Positions 53,343 through 63,012 of a stretch of DNA of 64,000 bases are shown here, piece after piece. The stretch spans positions 41,132,001 to 41,196,000 of the forward strand of contig NC_133185.1 in NCBI RefSeq assembly GCF_049306965.1, read 5' to 3'. Numbering within the stretch: the stretch's first letter is position 1; each line of letters begins with the position of its first letter. Source of the stretch: Danio rerio. Lineage: Eukaryota > Chordata > Actinopteri > Cypriniformes > Danionidae. The notes under the pieces are model-generated. The model made no database searches. It was not told the origin of the DNA and saw only the letters and a program-made list of their open reading frames with translations. Position numbers and translations under genes: made by a program.

Positions 53343-56067
53343 ATCTACTGCAGGGGTTTTCAAACTGGGGTCCGCGGACCCCCAGTGGGCCGCGAGAGGG
53401 CGCTAGGGGGTCCGCGAAAACTTGGCAGAAACAAAACATATTATTTTTTTAAATAATATAAAAAAAATATTTCCAATTCTAAAATTATTAATGACTAAAT
53501 TAATAATCTATATTTAGTTTTAGTATTTATATAAGTTTATTATTAATTGCAATGAGTTTATCCCGAAATCCTTTGCGCTCTTTAACATTTTGCATAACGT
53601 AACGTTACAGTTGAATGGAGCAATTAGCGGCTGTGCAGTAGCTACAGATGATGGAAAGATTTTTAAAGAACCCCGCTCCTGCAAGCAACTTATGCAAATC
53701 TGACTTGGCGAATGCTAAGGCAAAAAGCAGAAAATATGACAAATCTTACATTGCGTTTGGTTTTACCTGTACTTTAAAGCAGGGAGTCGATAGACCCCAG
53801 TGTGTTCTTTGTCAAGAGATTCTCTCCAATGAATGCATGAAACCATCCAAGGTCAAACGTCATCTACAGCAAAAACATCCCAATGAGGCAGAAAAATCGA
53901 CAGACTATTTCAAACATCAGGAGATGTGTTTGGCCCGGCAGGCCAGTCTTTTTCGGCAGCAAGCATCAGTCCCTGAGAGGTGTTTAAAAGCGTCATATTT
54001 GGCATCACTTCACATCGCGCGTGCTAAGAAGCCGCACACAGTAGGCGAAGCATTGCTATTATCAGCTACCAAAGACATCGTCAAAGAGTTATTTGGAGAG
54101 GAAGCGGCACGGAAGATAGATTGTGTGCCTTTGTCAGATAACACAGTAGGCAGACGCATAAGTGAGATGGCCGATGATATTTCGTCACAACTTTTAGAAC
54201 AGCTGCAAGCCAGTGAATACTTTTCACTGCAGTTGGACGAAAGTACTGATATAGCAAATCAAGCGCAGCTAATGGTCTACGTGCGTTTTCTCGGTAAGGA
54301 CACATTTATTGAGGAACTTCTCTTCTGTAAACCCCTTGAAGGCAGAACCACAGGTCAGGACATATGTAATATGATGGATCAGTTCATGACGGACAATTCT
54401 GTAGACTGGTCTCGGTGTATTGGAGTGTGTACTGACGGTGCTGCCGCTATGACCGGGAAGCACAGCGGCGTCGTGACTCTGATCAAAGAGAAAGCTCCCA
54501 ACGTCGTTGGCACACACTGCATGCTTCACCGTGAGGCTCTCGTGGCCAAGCGCATTGAAGATGACTTGCATCAAGTGTTGAAGGATGTAATAAGAACTGT
54601 GAACTATGTAAAATCGCGCCCATTGAAACACAGACTCTTCCGTTTACTCTGCAAAGAAATGGGTGCAGATTACGAGGGTTTGCTGCTCCACTCAGAGGTG
54701 CGCTGGCTTTCCCGCGGCGCCGTGTTAAGTCGCGTGTACGCGCTACGCAAAGAGCTGAGAGAGTTTCTCTCCGATGAAAACCTAGAACTTGCCAAATGTT
54801 TTAAAGATGACACTTGGATACTGAAGTTGTCATGCATGGCAGATTTTTTCCAGCATCTTAGTTTCCTCAATCAGAGCATGCAAGGGCACAATGTTCACAT
54901 ACTGAACGCACAAGACAAGGTGCGTGCATTCACGCAAAAATTGTCACTGTGGGAAAGCAAACTGGAAGAAGGAGTAACAGAAATGTTTCCTCTCTACAAC
55001 CAGGAGCGCATCTCCACCACTGCAGACAACATAACACCCATAATTCAGTCTCACCTGTCACATCTTCAGGGCTATTTTAAACAGTATTTCCCTGATTTGA
55101 ACAATAACCACCTTGACTTTGTCAGGGACCCGTTTGCACCAGGGGTTGGCACTTATCTGGATCTGGCAGCCAAGGAGCAACTGATTGACTTGTCAAATGA
55201 TGGTGGGAGAAAAACAAGGTTCCCATCTCTTCCTCTATCAGAGTTTTGGATGTCTGTGAGAGAGGACTACCCTATGTTGTCAGAGAAGGCAATAAAATGT
55301 CTTTTACCTTTTGCCACAACTTATTTGTGTGAAGCTGGATTTTCAGCACTAAAAGTACTTCAGTCAAAGCACAGAGCCCGTCTGGAGGTTGAAAGTGACA
55401 TGCGTCTGGCTCTCACTAAAATGAAGCCACGTTATGACAAACTATGTAGAAGCCATCAAGCTCATCCGTCCCATTAGGAGTTTTGAATCAGTGAATGATT
55501 CAAACTGGTTTGATTGTGTTTGTAATGCAAATGCTGTTCTTCAGGTTTAACTTGTCACATTATAATGCTGTGAAAGAAGGTTCCTTTTTCACTTAATGAA
55601 AATATAGCAGCAATTAAGCAGTGCCTTAATTACAAAAGGTACCCAGTTCCATGTAAATATGTTGCAGTTTTCCATAAATACAAGACAGGGGAAAAAACTA
55701 CAGAAATTACAAATGTCTAGGTTTAACTTTTGATCTACCGTTGCCTTATTTTGAAAAGCTATCTTGTTCAGTTAATGTAAATATTTTGTTGTTGTTTTTT
55801 TTATTTTATGAAATATAAAATTTCGACAATCATTCTGGCTATAGTGAGTTGCCAACTAATAAATAGTTTAAGAACAATACCATTTTGCATGCCTGTGAAA
55901 TATGAATTATAATGTCTTTTTGTTGTACAGAATTTTAGTTTACGTATTTATACTTTCCGTAATAATACGTAAATTTCTTTAAACCTTAGGCAAAGGGGTC
56001 CCCTGCAAATAATCATCATATTTGGGGGTCCCTGAGATTAAAAAGTTTGAAAACCCCTGATCTACTG
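53343..56067 (+). mobile_element. Complete hAT transposon with perfect target duplication
   Basis: CAGGGGTTTTCAAACT (53351) and 'agtttgaaaacccctg' (ending 56059) are perfect 16-bp inverted repeats. They are flanked by identical ATCTACTG octamers (53343-53350, 56060-56067), the hAT signature. Subterminal GC-rich sequence 'ggggtccgcggacccccagt' (53361) is palindromic. The 2709-bp element carries one uninterrupted transposase. Everything visible is consistent with a recently active, possibly autonomous copy. Confidence 0.95.
53648..55477 (+). CDS. hAT-family transposase with BED-type zinc finger (ZBED5/FAM200-like)
   Basis: A DNA transposase of 609 codons with no internal stop. The N-terminal BED-type zinc finger (C52-x2-C55...H72-x4-H77) binds the element ends. 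The RNase-H-like core has first catalytic Asp D197 in SLQLDEST, second D263 in GVCTDGAAAM and the hAT C-x2-H pair C291/H294 (HCMLH). It has the EVRWLSRG signature (350-356), and the C-terminal region carries the third acidic residue E562 in TTYLCEAGFSALKVLQSKHR with the RARL dimerisation segment. Related host-domesticated proteins include ZBED5, FAM200 and SCAND3. The start is the first ATG after the 5' terminus. ATG ATG allows a start one codon later. AATAAA at 55858 lies inside the right end. All catalytic positions are intact, in contrast to the dead Tc1 copies in this window. Confidence 0.93.
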   Translation: MMERFLKNPAPASNLCKSDLANAKAKSRKYDKSYIAFGFTCTLKQGVDRPQCVLCQEILSNECMKPSKVKRHLQQKHPNEAEKSTDYFKHQEMCLARQASLFRQQASVPERCLKASYLASLHIARAKKPHTVGEALLLSATKDIVKELFGEEAARKIDCVPLSDNTVGRRISEMADDISSQLLEQLQASEYFSLQLDESTDIANQAQLMVYVRFLGKDTFIEELLFCKPLEGRTTGQDICNMMDQFMTDNSVDWSRCIGVCTDGAAAMTGKHSGVVTLIKEKAPNVVGTHCMLHREALVAKRIEDDLHQVLKDVIRTVNYVKSRPLKHRLFRLLCKEMGADYEGLLLHSEVRWLSRGAVLSRVYALRKELREFLSDENLELAKCFKDDTWILKLSCMADFFQHLSFLNQSMQGHNVHILNAQDKVRAFTQKLSLWESKLEEGVTEMFPLYNQERISTTADNITPIIQSHLSHLQGYFKQYFPDLNNNHLDFVRDPFAPGVGTYLDLAAKEQLIDLSNDGGRKTRFPSLPLSEFWMSVREDYPMLSEKAIKCLLPFATTYLCEAGFSALKVLQSKHRARLEVESDMRLALTKMKPRYDKLCRSHQAHPSH

Positions 56068-56470
56068 TTCTTTAGCTGTCTGAAACATATTGGCAACATA
56101 AAATTTTACTGTTACACAGTAAACAGCAGAGAGTATTATTGCAGCTAAACTTTAGTTTTATTATTGAAATCAAACTAGCAAGGATCGACAGCAGCAAATT
56201 CAATGAAGATAGACGAATTACCATGTTTGTAAATGTTTAGGATGTGCGTGCGGCGAAGTGGCAGAAACAAAACTGGAGCGCTAGCAATTACAACGAGGAA
56301 ATGACATCTGATGCACTACAGAGTTTGTTGTTGTCTTAGAAATAATATATATTGATTACATATTATATATATATTATTTGCTTTCAGCATATTATAACAG
56401 CTTGTCACCCAGTGATAAGCACAGTGATTCAGCAAGATTACCGTTAAAGTAAGCAGTGTTCGTCTGACAG
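56068..56470. other. Unassigned DNA after the hAT
   Basis: No gene recognised. A TATATA-rich run lies at 56344-56375. Confidence 0.3.
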
Positions 56471-56810
56471 GTCCATTTGCGATAGCACCCTCCCAACAGA
56501 TATTGGATAAGACGAAATGGCCAAGCATCCAGTCCCAAATATACAATCTCAAGTGTTTTAACAAGAGAGAAGTTAAAGGCCTACAAGTGGATGTCTACAA
56601 TGTTGTTCTGTGTGGTCATGTGCAAGAAATAATGTTCCATGATTACCAGATTTAAAATTATGTAGTGCTAAAAACCGAGGTTCTGCCAAACCAAAGACAA
56701 GGAAAGAAGACGGAACTGTAGAAGGCCTGAATTAATCATCAACAAGCAAAACGACTGCTTTTTGATAGCAAACTACACCTGTACAGCAGGGTATGTGAAC
56801 TTACACATAA
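56471..56810 (+). pseudogene. SWIM/YqaJ-type protein remnant
   Basis: Across shifting plus-strand frames, PFAIAPSQQILDKTKWPSIQ, REKLKAYKWM, VDVYNVVLCGHVQEIMF and INKQNDCFLIANYTCTAG resemble the N-terminal to SWIM-finger part of fish YqaJ-domain proteins, which are often transposon-borne. Several frame changes show it is dead. It is cut by the MITE at 56811. Confidence 0.45.
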
Positions 56811-57110
56811 AGGTAAAGTTGGTATTATATTCGCACATTCGGACGTTCTCCTTAATAATAGAATTTCATAAAAGTTATGTATAATTTCATAAAATTATAT
56901 GCAAACTCTAAATAGCTAAATCATACTAGCAGCCAATGACTATCAAAGTACAACATTGTTCACAGTCAAATAAACAGTGTTAATGTTGTTTTCAAGTCAC
57001 ACTTGCAGGTTATTTCAGACCGGATATTCAAAGTGCTGTGGTAAACAATATAGGGAGTGTGTCACAAGTGGTCACTGAATGAATGTGTGAATATAAAACC
57101 AACTTGACCT
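56811..57110. mobile_element. MITE with AGGTAAAGTTGG termini, copy 2
   Basis: Ends 'aggtaaagttggtattatat' and 'tataaaaccaacttgacct' are inverted. The interior matches copy 1 (21893-22108) but is longer, with an extra 'ttcataaaagttatgtataa' segment. Flanking TAA on both sides (56808-56810 and 57111-57113) could be a 3-bp duplication of the PIF/Harbinger kind. Confidence 0.75.
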
Positions 57111-57224
57111 TAATTTTAGCCAAAGACGTCTGCAGTCTGCATTAAAGCAGTGTGATGTATGGTAAAAGTTACGTTTTCTATTTTTGGACTTTTGAATTTG
57201 GCATCCTACTGCACAACACGACAT
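57111..57224 (-). pseudogene. THAP-like domain remnant
   Basis: The minus strand reads MSCCAVGCQIQKSKNRKRNF followed by YHTSHCFNADCRRLWLKL. This resembles the start of a THAP zinc finger (C-x2-4-C followed by RRLWL). The reading ends exactly at the MITE boundary. Orientation is opposite to the SWIM remnant, so the locus was rearranged or the two belong to different elements. Confidence 0.4.
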
Positions 57225-57445
57225 GTTAACTATTGCAACCGGTCTCTTTTTGCAACTGGGAACCCGTGTGACTTCATGTGGGATGTAGGTTGGTAATTTG
57301 TCTATATGAAGATGGTCAAAAAACAAGGAAAATTCAGGGCTGACACAACCAAAAATGAACATGTCAGGGCAAAAGGCAGGCTAATATTTTTCTAAACAGG
57401 TTGTAAGAATGTTTTATTTTTTTCTGATAAGACTGAATTCAGGAG
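57225..57445. other. Unassigned DNA
   Basis: Upstream part of the minus-strand frame carrying the THAP-like motif; nothing else recognised. Confidence 0.3.
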
Positions 57446-57447
57446 TA

Positions 57448-58181
57448 GGGGTGAGTGGGGATGGTTGCAGCATGGGACAGTTGCAACAACACTTATTCCT
57501 CCATTCAGGAAATAGAGTGAAGATATTCATACTACATATTCTTATTTAGGCCCTTCTTCAATCTAAAATAAATCAGCCATATGTGACCATTGCTTCAGTA
57601 TAAAACACATTTTGAGGTTAAAAAAATAAATAAATTATTAATTAATAAATAAAAAAAAGTTTTTTTATTATGTTCAGAAATGTTTTCATACTGTCTAATT
57701 TGTTTTTATGAAATATCATTATTTTGCATATTTTAAATAACTTTTTCTTGGATTAAAACAAGTATATATATCTTAAACCTATTGTCTCTACCTAGCATAG
57801 AAAGTTTAATCATGGCTGACAGAGTTGGGACAGTTGCAATATTTAACCATAACTCATTTACATTTAGTCTGTTTACCAAAACAAATAACAATAAAATCCA
57901 ACCTGATGTGTTAAGTTTTTTTTTTTTTTTTTTTTTTTTTTGATTATTTCATTTTAATGAATGATACAACTGTCTTGTTGCAACTGTCCCCATGCTTGGA
58001 GTCAGTTGCACCATTTGACTTTGTCTGTTCAAGTTTAAATTCTGCATATTTCATACATATCATATGCACACATAATATGACAATGTGGCTGGGTGTCTGA
58101 TAGATGTGGGTTTATTATTTTAAAATTTAGTCTTTGAAAAACTGAAGTGCAAAAAGTGTTGCAACTGTCCCCACTCTTCCC
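57448..58181. mobile_element. TA-flanked MITE with repeated GGGACAGTTGCA motifs
   Basis: The ends GGGGTGAGTGGGGATGGTTG (57448) and 'caactgtccccactcttccc' (ending 58181) are inverted and flanked by TA (57446-57447, 58182-58183). The motif GGGACAGTTGCAA and its complement recur near 57475, 57829, 57983 and 58160. They could be sites for a transposase supplied in trans. A poly-T run of 32 lies at 57910-57941. Confidence 0.8.
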
Positions 58182-58183
58182 TA

Positions 58184-58917
58184 TTTACAAAAGCAGGCTT
58201 TATGATAATTAAAAAATAATAATTCTACAAACCAAGATATTAAGAGCAATAGTGAACCCCCTTGTCTCCTCCACTACCCCTCCACTAAACACATTATACA
58301 TTAATTGCATTATTTCGTCATTAAAAAGACTTGCACTAAAAGTCCATTCAGAATGTTTAACCGAATTAATGATTATTGAATGATTATGAATATTTAAAGA
58401 TTATTTACCCAGACAGTTTGCTCATTGGCAAAACATTTTCCCCCTAATGGTAGCCCTGCAGCCCTCAATTAGGCCCTAAAAAGCCCTCACACTGACCCTA
58501 ATACTCTAAAAGAGACTACAAATTATCTATATAAATATAAAAAATAATACAAATTAACATACAATAAAAATAACAATTAGGTACTGTACCTCTTTGGAAA
58601 TTATGTTTTGGTGTGCTAAAGTATACATAGGAAAAGCTCAATCTTCCCCTGAGGTCTTTCAAAAAGTTGGCAGATGGACTGAATGGTAAGCAGAGCTTGG
58701 GAAACGATAGTCTTTTGCTGATACACAAAACCTAAATTAAACACAATGGTAAAATAAAATGAGTCTAAAGTTAATTCAACTTTATTATCAGACATCTCTG
58801 GAGAAACATCACTCCAACAACAGACCGCATCCATTCATTCGTGGTAGAAAGCCTCCAAATCCAGAATTTAAGACTCATTTTATTTTACCATTGTGTTTAA
58901 GTGAAGTTTAATTTTAA
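58184..58917. other. Unassigned intergenic DNA
   Basis: No gene supported. The fragment 'aaattaaacacaatggtaaaataaaatgagtct' (58734) has an inverse partner at 58867-58903, making an imperfect foldback of about 130 bp. Confidence 0.35.
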
Positions 58918-59450
58918 ACTAATTTCGAGAGGAGCATGTGCTCATGATTGACCCAGCTGGTCCACATTAGCTATTCATGATCCTCCAATCAAAGGACCCC
59001 AAATCACTATATATATCCTCATTTCCTTTCTACTACTATCTTCGTCTGGAAGAAACCCCCCTCCTCCCCTTCTTCCTCCTTCATCCAGAATGGGCGGCAC
59101 GGTGGACCAGTGACTAGCACTGTTGCCTCACAGCAAGAATACCAATGGTGTTGGGTCCTTGCTAAGCCATCTGGTATTTCTGTGTGGAGTTTGCATGTTC
59201 TCCCCGTGTCTGCGTGGGTTTCCCCCGGTTTCCTCCCACCATCCAAATGTGCTCTATATTATAGATAAAATAAGCCTAAACCTTTTTTATAATGTCTTAC
59301 TCTCAGGAAGTTCGCCTTGGCCTCAGCAGCGGGGGAGTTTGAGATAGACCTGAACTCAATCTCCACTCGCCCTGCAAAAAGGGGGGGAGCCCTGGGCTCG
59401 AGGATCCCTTGAGCTCAGGGCTCTCTCCCGGGACAGCAGGTTTAGGTTTT
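58918..59450 (+). mobile_element. Repeat family CF, copy 4
   Basis: Starts 'actaatttcgagaggagcat'. It contains 'tcttcgtctggaagaaaccc' and a DANA-like SINE segment on the plus strand at 59092-59250 (A-box region 'ggcggcacggtggaccagtg', 'gtgtggagtttgcatgttct'). It ends in the 'cagggctctctcccgggaca' block. The expected 'actcttgaaa' terminus is not seen. Confidence 0.6.
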
Positions 59451-59486
59451 GTGGTGTGACTGTAGACTCGACGCGCCTGATCACTG

Positions 59487-59796
59487 TTAAGCTATTGTCA
59501 CACTAGAGTTTGTGCTGCGAAAAGGGGCGGGATTAACCAAGATGATTAGACATTTAAAAAAGCCAGCGATTGCTCTATATTTTACATTTTTGTCCAGAGA
59601 GGTCATGTTTTCATCCTCGATTGGTCTCACGCAGTCTAGTGATGCGATTTCGCAGGTCAGAGTTCAGCAAGCTTGAACTTTGCACCGCAGCAACCTGCGA
59701 AACTTAACGCATGACCCTTCGTTTCTGATCTGACGCATTCTCTGTGCCTATGAATGGAAGACTATGGGAGGAAAAGCCCAGTGTGACCGCAGCTTA
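59487..59796. mobile_element. Small TIR element flanked by TTA
   Basis: AGCTATTGTCACACTAG (59490) and 'agtgtgaccgcagc' (ending 59793) are inverted, and TTA flanks both sides (59487-59489, 59794-59796). The 3-bp TTA duplication and small size suggest a PIF/Harbinger-type MITE. Confidence 0.65.
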
Positions 59797-59799
59797 CCC

Positions 59800-60965
59800 T
59801 GATGAAGGCAGATTCTTGCCGAAACACGTAGTTATTTTGTTTTTTTAAGATTTAGCCATGTGAATAAAGGCTTTTTAAAGGGCCATGACACCCCCCACTT
59901 TCGGTCAAAGTCTACTTCAGAATTTTTTCAAAAGATGCATGATTAATGGGCGTGGAGCTCCGCGAGCATCGGGCAGGAGTGGGCGTGGCCTGGGGAGAAG
60001 GGGAGCGAATAACTGTTGTTGACAGTTAGCTCTCACAAACTGAGACACAAACCGTGAGGAGACGAATGTGTTTATAATTCACAAAGTTAAAATGCAAAGA
60101 AATAAACAGTAATTTAATTCTCTTCTACATTTGTTATTCGTAATTACATATACACATAACCACAATTTATATCATTATAAAGATAAGTGTGTTCATGTAA
60201 ACACTATAAATGAGGATTCTCCCTCGATCCCCGGGTCTAAATTATAGATCTTGAATGCAGACTCAGTGCAGCAGGTCTCCTGACGTGCCTATTTTAACCA
60301 TTAGCCCTGCTGGTAATATAGAGGATTTAGGCAAACACAGCAGCACGGTGATGTGTCTGAATGTGAACGAACTCCTGATGAAAGACAGCGTCCGCCATTC
60401 TCCAATTATCGCACTGCTCCCCCGACAAAAATGCTTGCAGCACACACACAGCTTTGATGGATGATCGGCCCTGACAGGATCGTGGGGAAAAACCATGCAA
60501 CAAACCCCGTGGATTATGGAAACAAACACATACGAGCCTTCATGAACGGCTATGTGCCGTTGGTCTGTGTCTCACAGCTTGCTTGAAACTGGCAGGTCTG
60601 TCTCGTCTTCGGAAAGCACGTGCTCTCATGAATAATTAAGCAGCCAGCTCTTCTCATAGGATAAGAAAACTCTGCTATGAATAATAATGAGAAACCGACG
60701 CGTCATCATTGCACTTGCAGTACTGCGCTACGTCGCCGATTTTGATCCCGCCCCAAAAATCATTTTAAACCCGGAAGCTGAAATTAGCTGACAAAAGCTC
60801 AAAATTATCCAGTTTTCCCCACAATTAAAGCTGACAGGTGCTAACATTGTCTTAACTGATGCTCAACACACACACATCTGTTAATATATAAAAAAAAAAG
60901 TTCTCCAGGGTGTCCTGAACCTTTAAGTTTTCCACATTTTTCGAGTGCCTTGGACTGATTCCTGT
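59800..60965. mobile_element. Older repeat split by a TTAA-inserting element
   Basis: Outer repeat: 'ctgatgaaggcagattcttg' + 'ccgaaacacgtagtt' (59798-59832) to 'aataaaggctttttaa', resuming at 60927 with 'gttttccacatttttcgagt'. Joining across one TTAA restores the family sequence, so the insertion was exact. Confidence 0.6.
59879..60922. mobile_element. TTAA-flanked non-autonomous element, 1044 bp
   Basis: Ends AGGGCCATGACACCC and 'gggtgtcctgaacct' are inverted, flanked by TTAA (59875-59878 and 60923-60926). This indicates a Kolobok/piggyBac-type mobilisation. It contains frames at 60255-60464 (+) and 60263-60529 (-) with no known domain. Confidence 0.72.
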
Positions 60966-61179
60966 TGTTGTTTTAATGAATCCCTTACCCAAAGAGCACC
61001 GACCAAAATTTGAGTTACCCCTAAGCGCTTTTCGTTTGTTTTTCTGGACTATTGTTTTAAATATGTTTGAGCTTTTCTCGTTTCATTTTGTTGTTACAGC
61101 AGTTTCTGTCTAATGTGATCTTGCGTTTAGGAGATTTCGTTGCTGTACAATATTCTCACCAACTCAAAAAACAAAATGA
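60966..61179. other. Unassigned DNA upstream of OR3
   Basis: AT-rich, no recognised element. Confidence 0.3.
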
Positions 61180-61572
61180 CTAATTAGTGACACCTACAGT
61201 AAGATAATTAGCATCACTATTAATAACCTGACAATGGTGTAGCTAAACATGCTAATGAATGTCTTTTCTCTGAAGACTATTAGATGTTGGTGCTTTTTTC
61301 CTGTCTAATGACTCCTCTGGAGGAAAAAGTGGACAATAAATTGCCCATAGGTTCTCTGTTTAACACCCAGGATTCACAGCGACCCCAGAATGTGAAGCAG
61401 AGACGAAAACTGCAGCGAAGACAACAGTGTGGTTTGTTTTCATTCAGTGTATGTATGACTACAGCAATCATTGTAACAAGTGTATCTTTCATTGTTATTT
61501 TTCTTGTTGCATCCTGTAATGAAGGCCTGTGTGATCATTTGTAAAGCACAAGCTGTCATGTGTGTTTTGTAG
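61180..61572 (+). promoter_or_regulatory. OR3 conserved upstream block and intron acceptor
   Basis: CTAATTAGTGACACC at 61180, 'gtgtagctaaacatgctaatgaatg', 'taatgactcctctggaggaa' and 'ggattcacagcgaccccaga' match OR2 (51417-51610) with few differences. The segment 'gtgtatctttcattgttatt' + 'tttcttgttgcatcctgt' is also shared. The acceptor 'gtgttttgtag' ends at 61572. Confidence 0.55.
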
Positions 61573-61616
61573 CAGCGAAGGCACACCTCAGCGAAGGCCT
61601 TAAAGGATATAAAGCA

Positions 61617-62582
61617 ATGCAAAACATCAACAGCTCCATCATACAGCCTGCAGGATTTTACATTGTCGCATTGAGTTCAGTGCCTTACAGTAATGTCTAT
61701 GTCATGTTCCTCACCGTGCTGTATGTGATCACAGTCATATGCAATGTCTTTCTGATGTCCATTATTGTCTATGATCAGCGTCTGCATGTGCCAAAGTTCA
61801 TGGCTGTTGGTAATCTGGCTGTGGTTGATCTTATTCTCAGCACTTCTCTGGTGCCTGGCATGATTAAGATTTACATCGTTCTTGACAATTTTATGCCGTT
61901 CAAGCTGTGTCTTGTGCAAATGTACACTTACTATACGTTTTTAGAGCTAGAGACACTTTCCCTGTGTATTCTCTCTTATGACCGGTTCATTGCCATCTGC
62001 TTTCCTTTAAGACACGAATCCATAAACACAAACACCAGAATGACTTATATTATCTGTGTAAGCTGGTTCCTTTCTTTTAGTATATCACTATACGGCACTT
62101 TATCCATCCCAGCTCTCTCATTCTGTGGCTCTCTCCAGGTCAACAGCTATTTTTGTGATTACGCTCCTGTTTTAAGAGTTGCTTGCAGCAACACGACATC
62201 TCAGTGGAACTTTGCCACTATATTATCTATACTCTTTTTGGCTGTACCTTTGTGTTTTATTTTCCTGACATATATGTTTATTCTGTATGCTGTATTCAGA
62301 ATGAATAACAATCAGCGCCGGTTTAAGGCTCTGGCCACATGCACTGAGCACCTCATTTTAGTGTCTCTATACTTTTTTCCTATTGCGATTATCTTCAGCC
62401 TTGGATTTTTTGGAGTCATTATAAACCCGAGTGTAAGAACAGTGTGTTTGTCTTTGTCATCTGTTCTCCCACCCTGCGCAAATCCCGTTATCTACTCACT
62501 GAAAACTAAGGAGATTCGAAGCAAGATTGTTTCTTTATTAAACCTGAGATTGTCTGTTCATCCTCTTAAAAATGTACATTAA
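61617..62582 (+). CDS. Odorant receptor OR3 (class A GPCR)
   Basis: 321 residues with a very short N-terminus, MQNINSSIIQPAG (sequon N5SS). It has MAVGNLAVVD, SYDRFIAICFPLRH (DRF 122-124), SFCGSLQVNSYFCDYAPVLRVAC in ECL2, KALATCTEHL in TM6 and NPVIYSLKTKEIRSK in TM7 (289-293). I count about six base differences from OR2 across the first 554 bp of the shared tract, then strong divergence from SNTTSQWNFATI onward. In the TM7 region (LSLSSVLPPCANPVIYSL) it is closer to OR1 (LSLSSLLPPCVNPVIYSL) than to OR2. The open frame begins at 61560, upstream of the acceptor at 61572, so ATG 61617 is chosen. AATAAA at 63045 is one possible polyadenylation signal. Confidence 0.94.
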   Translation: MQNINSSIIQPAGFYIVALSSVPYSNVYVMFLTVLYVITVICNVFLMSIIVYDQRLHVPKFMAVGNLAVVDLILSTSLVPGMIKIYIVLDNFMPFKLCLVQMYTYYTFLELETLSLCILSYDRFIAICFPLRHESINTNTRMTYIICVSWFLSFSISLYGTLSIPALSFCGSLQVNSYFCDYAPVLRVACSNTTSQWNFATILSILFLAVPLCFIFLTYMFILYAVFRMNNNQRRFKALATCTEHLILVSLYFFPIAIIFSLGFFGVIINPSVRTVCLSLSSVLPPCANPVIYSLKTKEIRSKIVSLLNLRLSVHPLKNVH

Positions 62583-62789
62583 TGTAAAGCGCGACAGTGA
62601 CTCAAGTGTAAATTGTGTGGGATTATTTATTGTTATCTTTCTGCTTCTGTTATTTTGTGGTTATTTTAAATTGGATTGTTTCAGTAATACTGCATCTATT
62701 TTAATTCACAATTCTGCTTTGATGTTAACTTGTAAAACTGAGTGTACTTTTCTGGTCACGTTACAAGATTTCATTAGAAAGGTTAGTTA

Positions 62790-63012
62790 AGGTATTTACT
62801 AACATGAACTAATCATGAACAATACTTGTACAGCATTTATTCATATTAAAATGCATGCTTGTTAACATTAGTTAATGCACTGTGAAGTGAACAATGAACA
62901 CTTGTATTTTCATTAACTAACATAGTACTGTAATAAATGTATTATTCATCGTTTATTCATGTACATAAATGCATTAATTAACTAATACAACCTTACTGTA
63001 AAGTGTTTCCCC
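62790..63012. mobile_element. GGTAA-type MITE, third copy (left end lost)
   Basis: Body 'ttactaacatgaactaatca', 'gttaacattagttaatgcac' and right end 'cttactgtaaagtgtttccc'. Same family as 20440 and 24391. It lies in the putative OR3 3' UTR. Confidence 0.65.

Noticed and set aside
45693-61616. Longer receptor starts at 45693, 51778 and 61560
   Set aside because: Each lies before a good splice acceptor and gives unrelated N-termini; the common ATGCA(A/G)AA start gives matching receptors of normal length.
45915-61919. Similar 80-codon antisense frames in all three receptors
   Set aside because: They recur because the receptor sense sequence is nearly identical there; the peptides have no domain and lie antisense to a TM-rich coding region.
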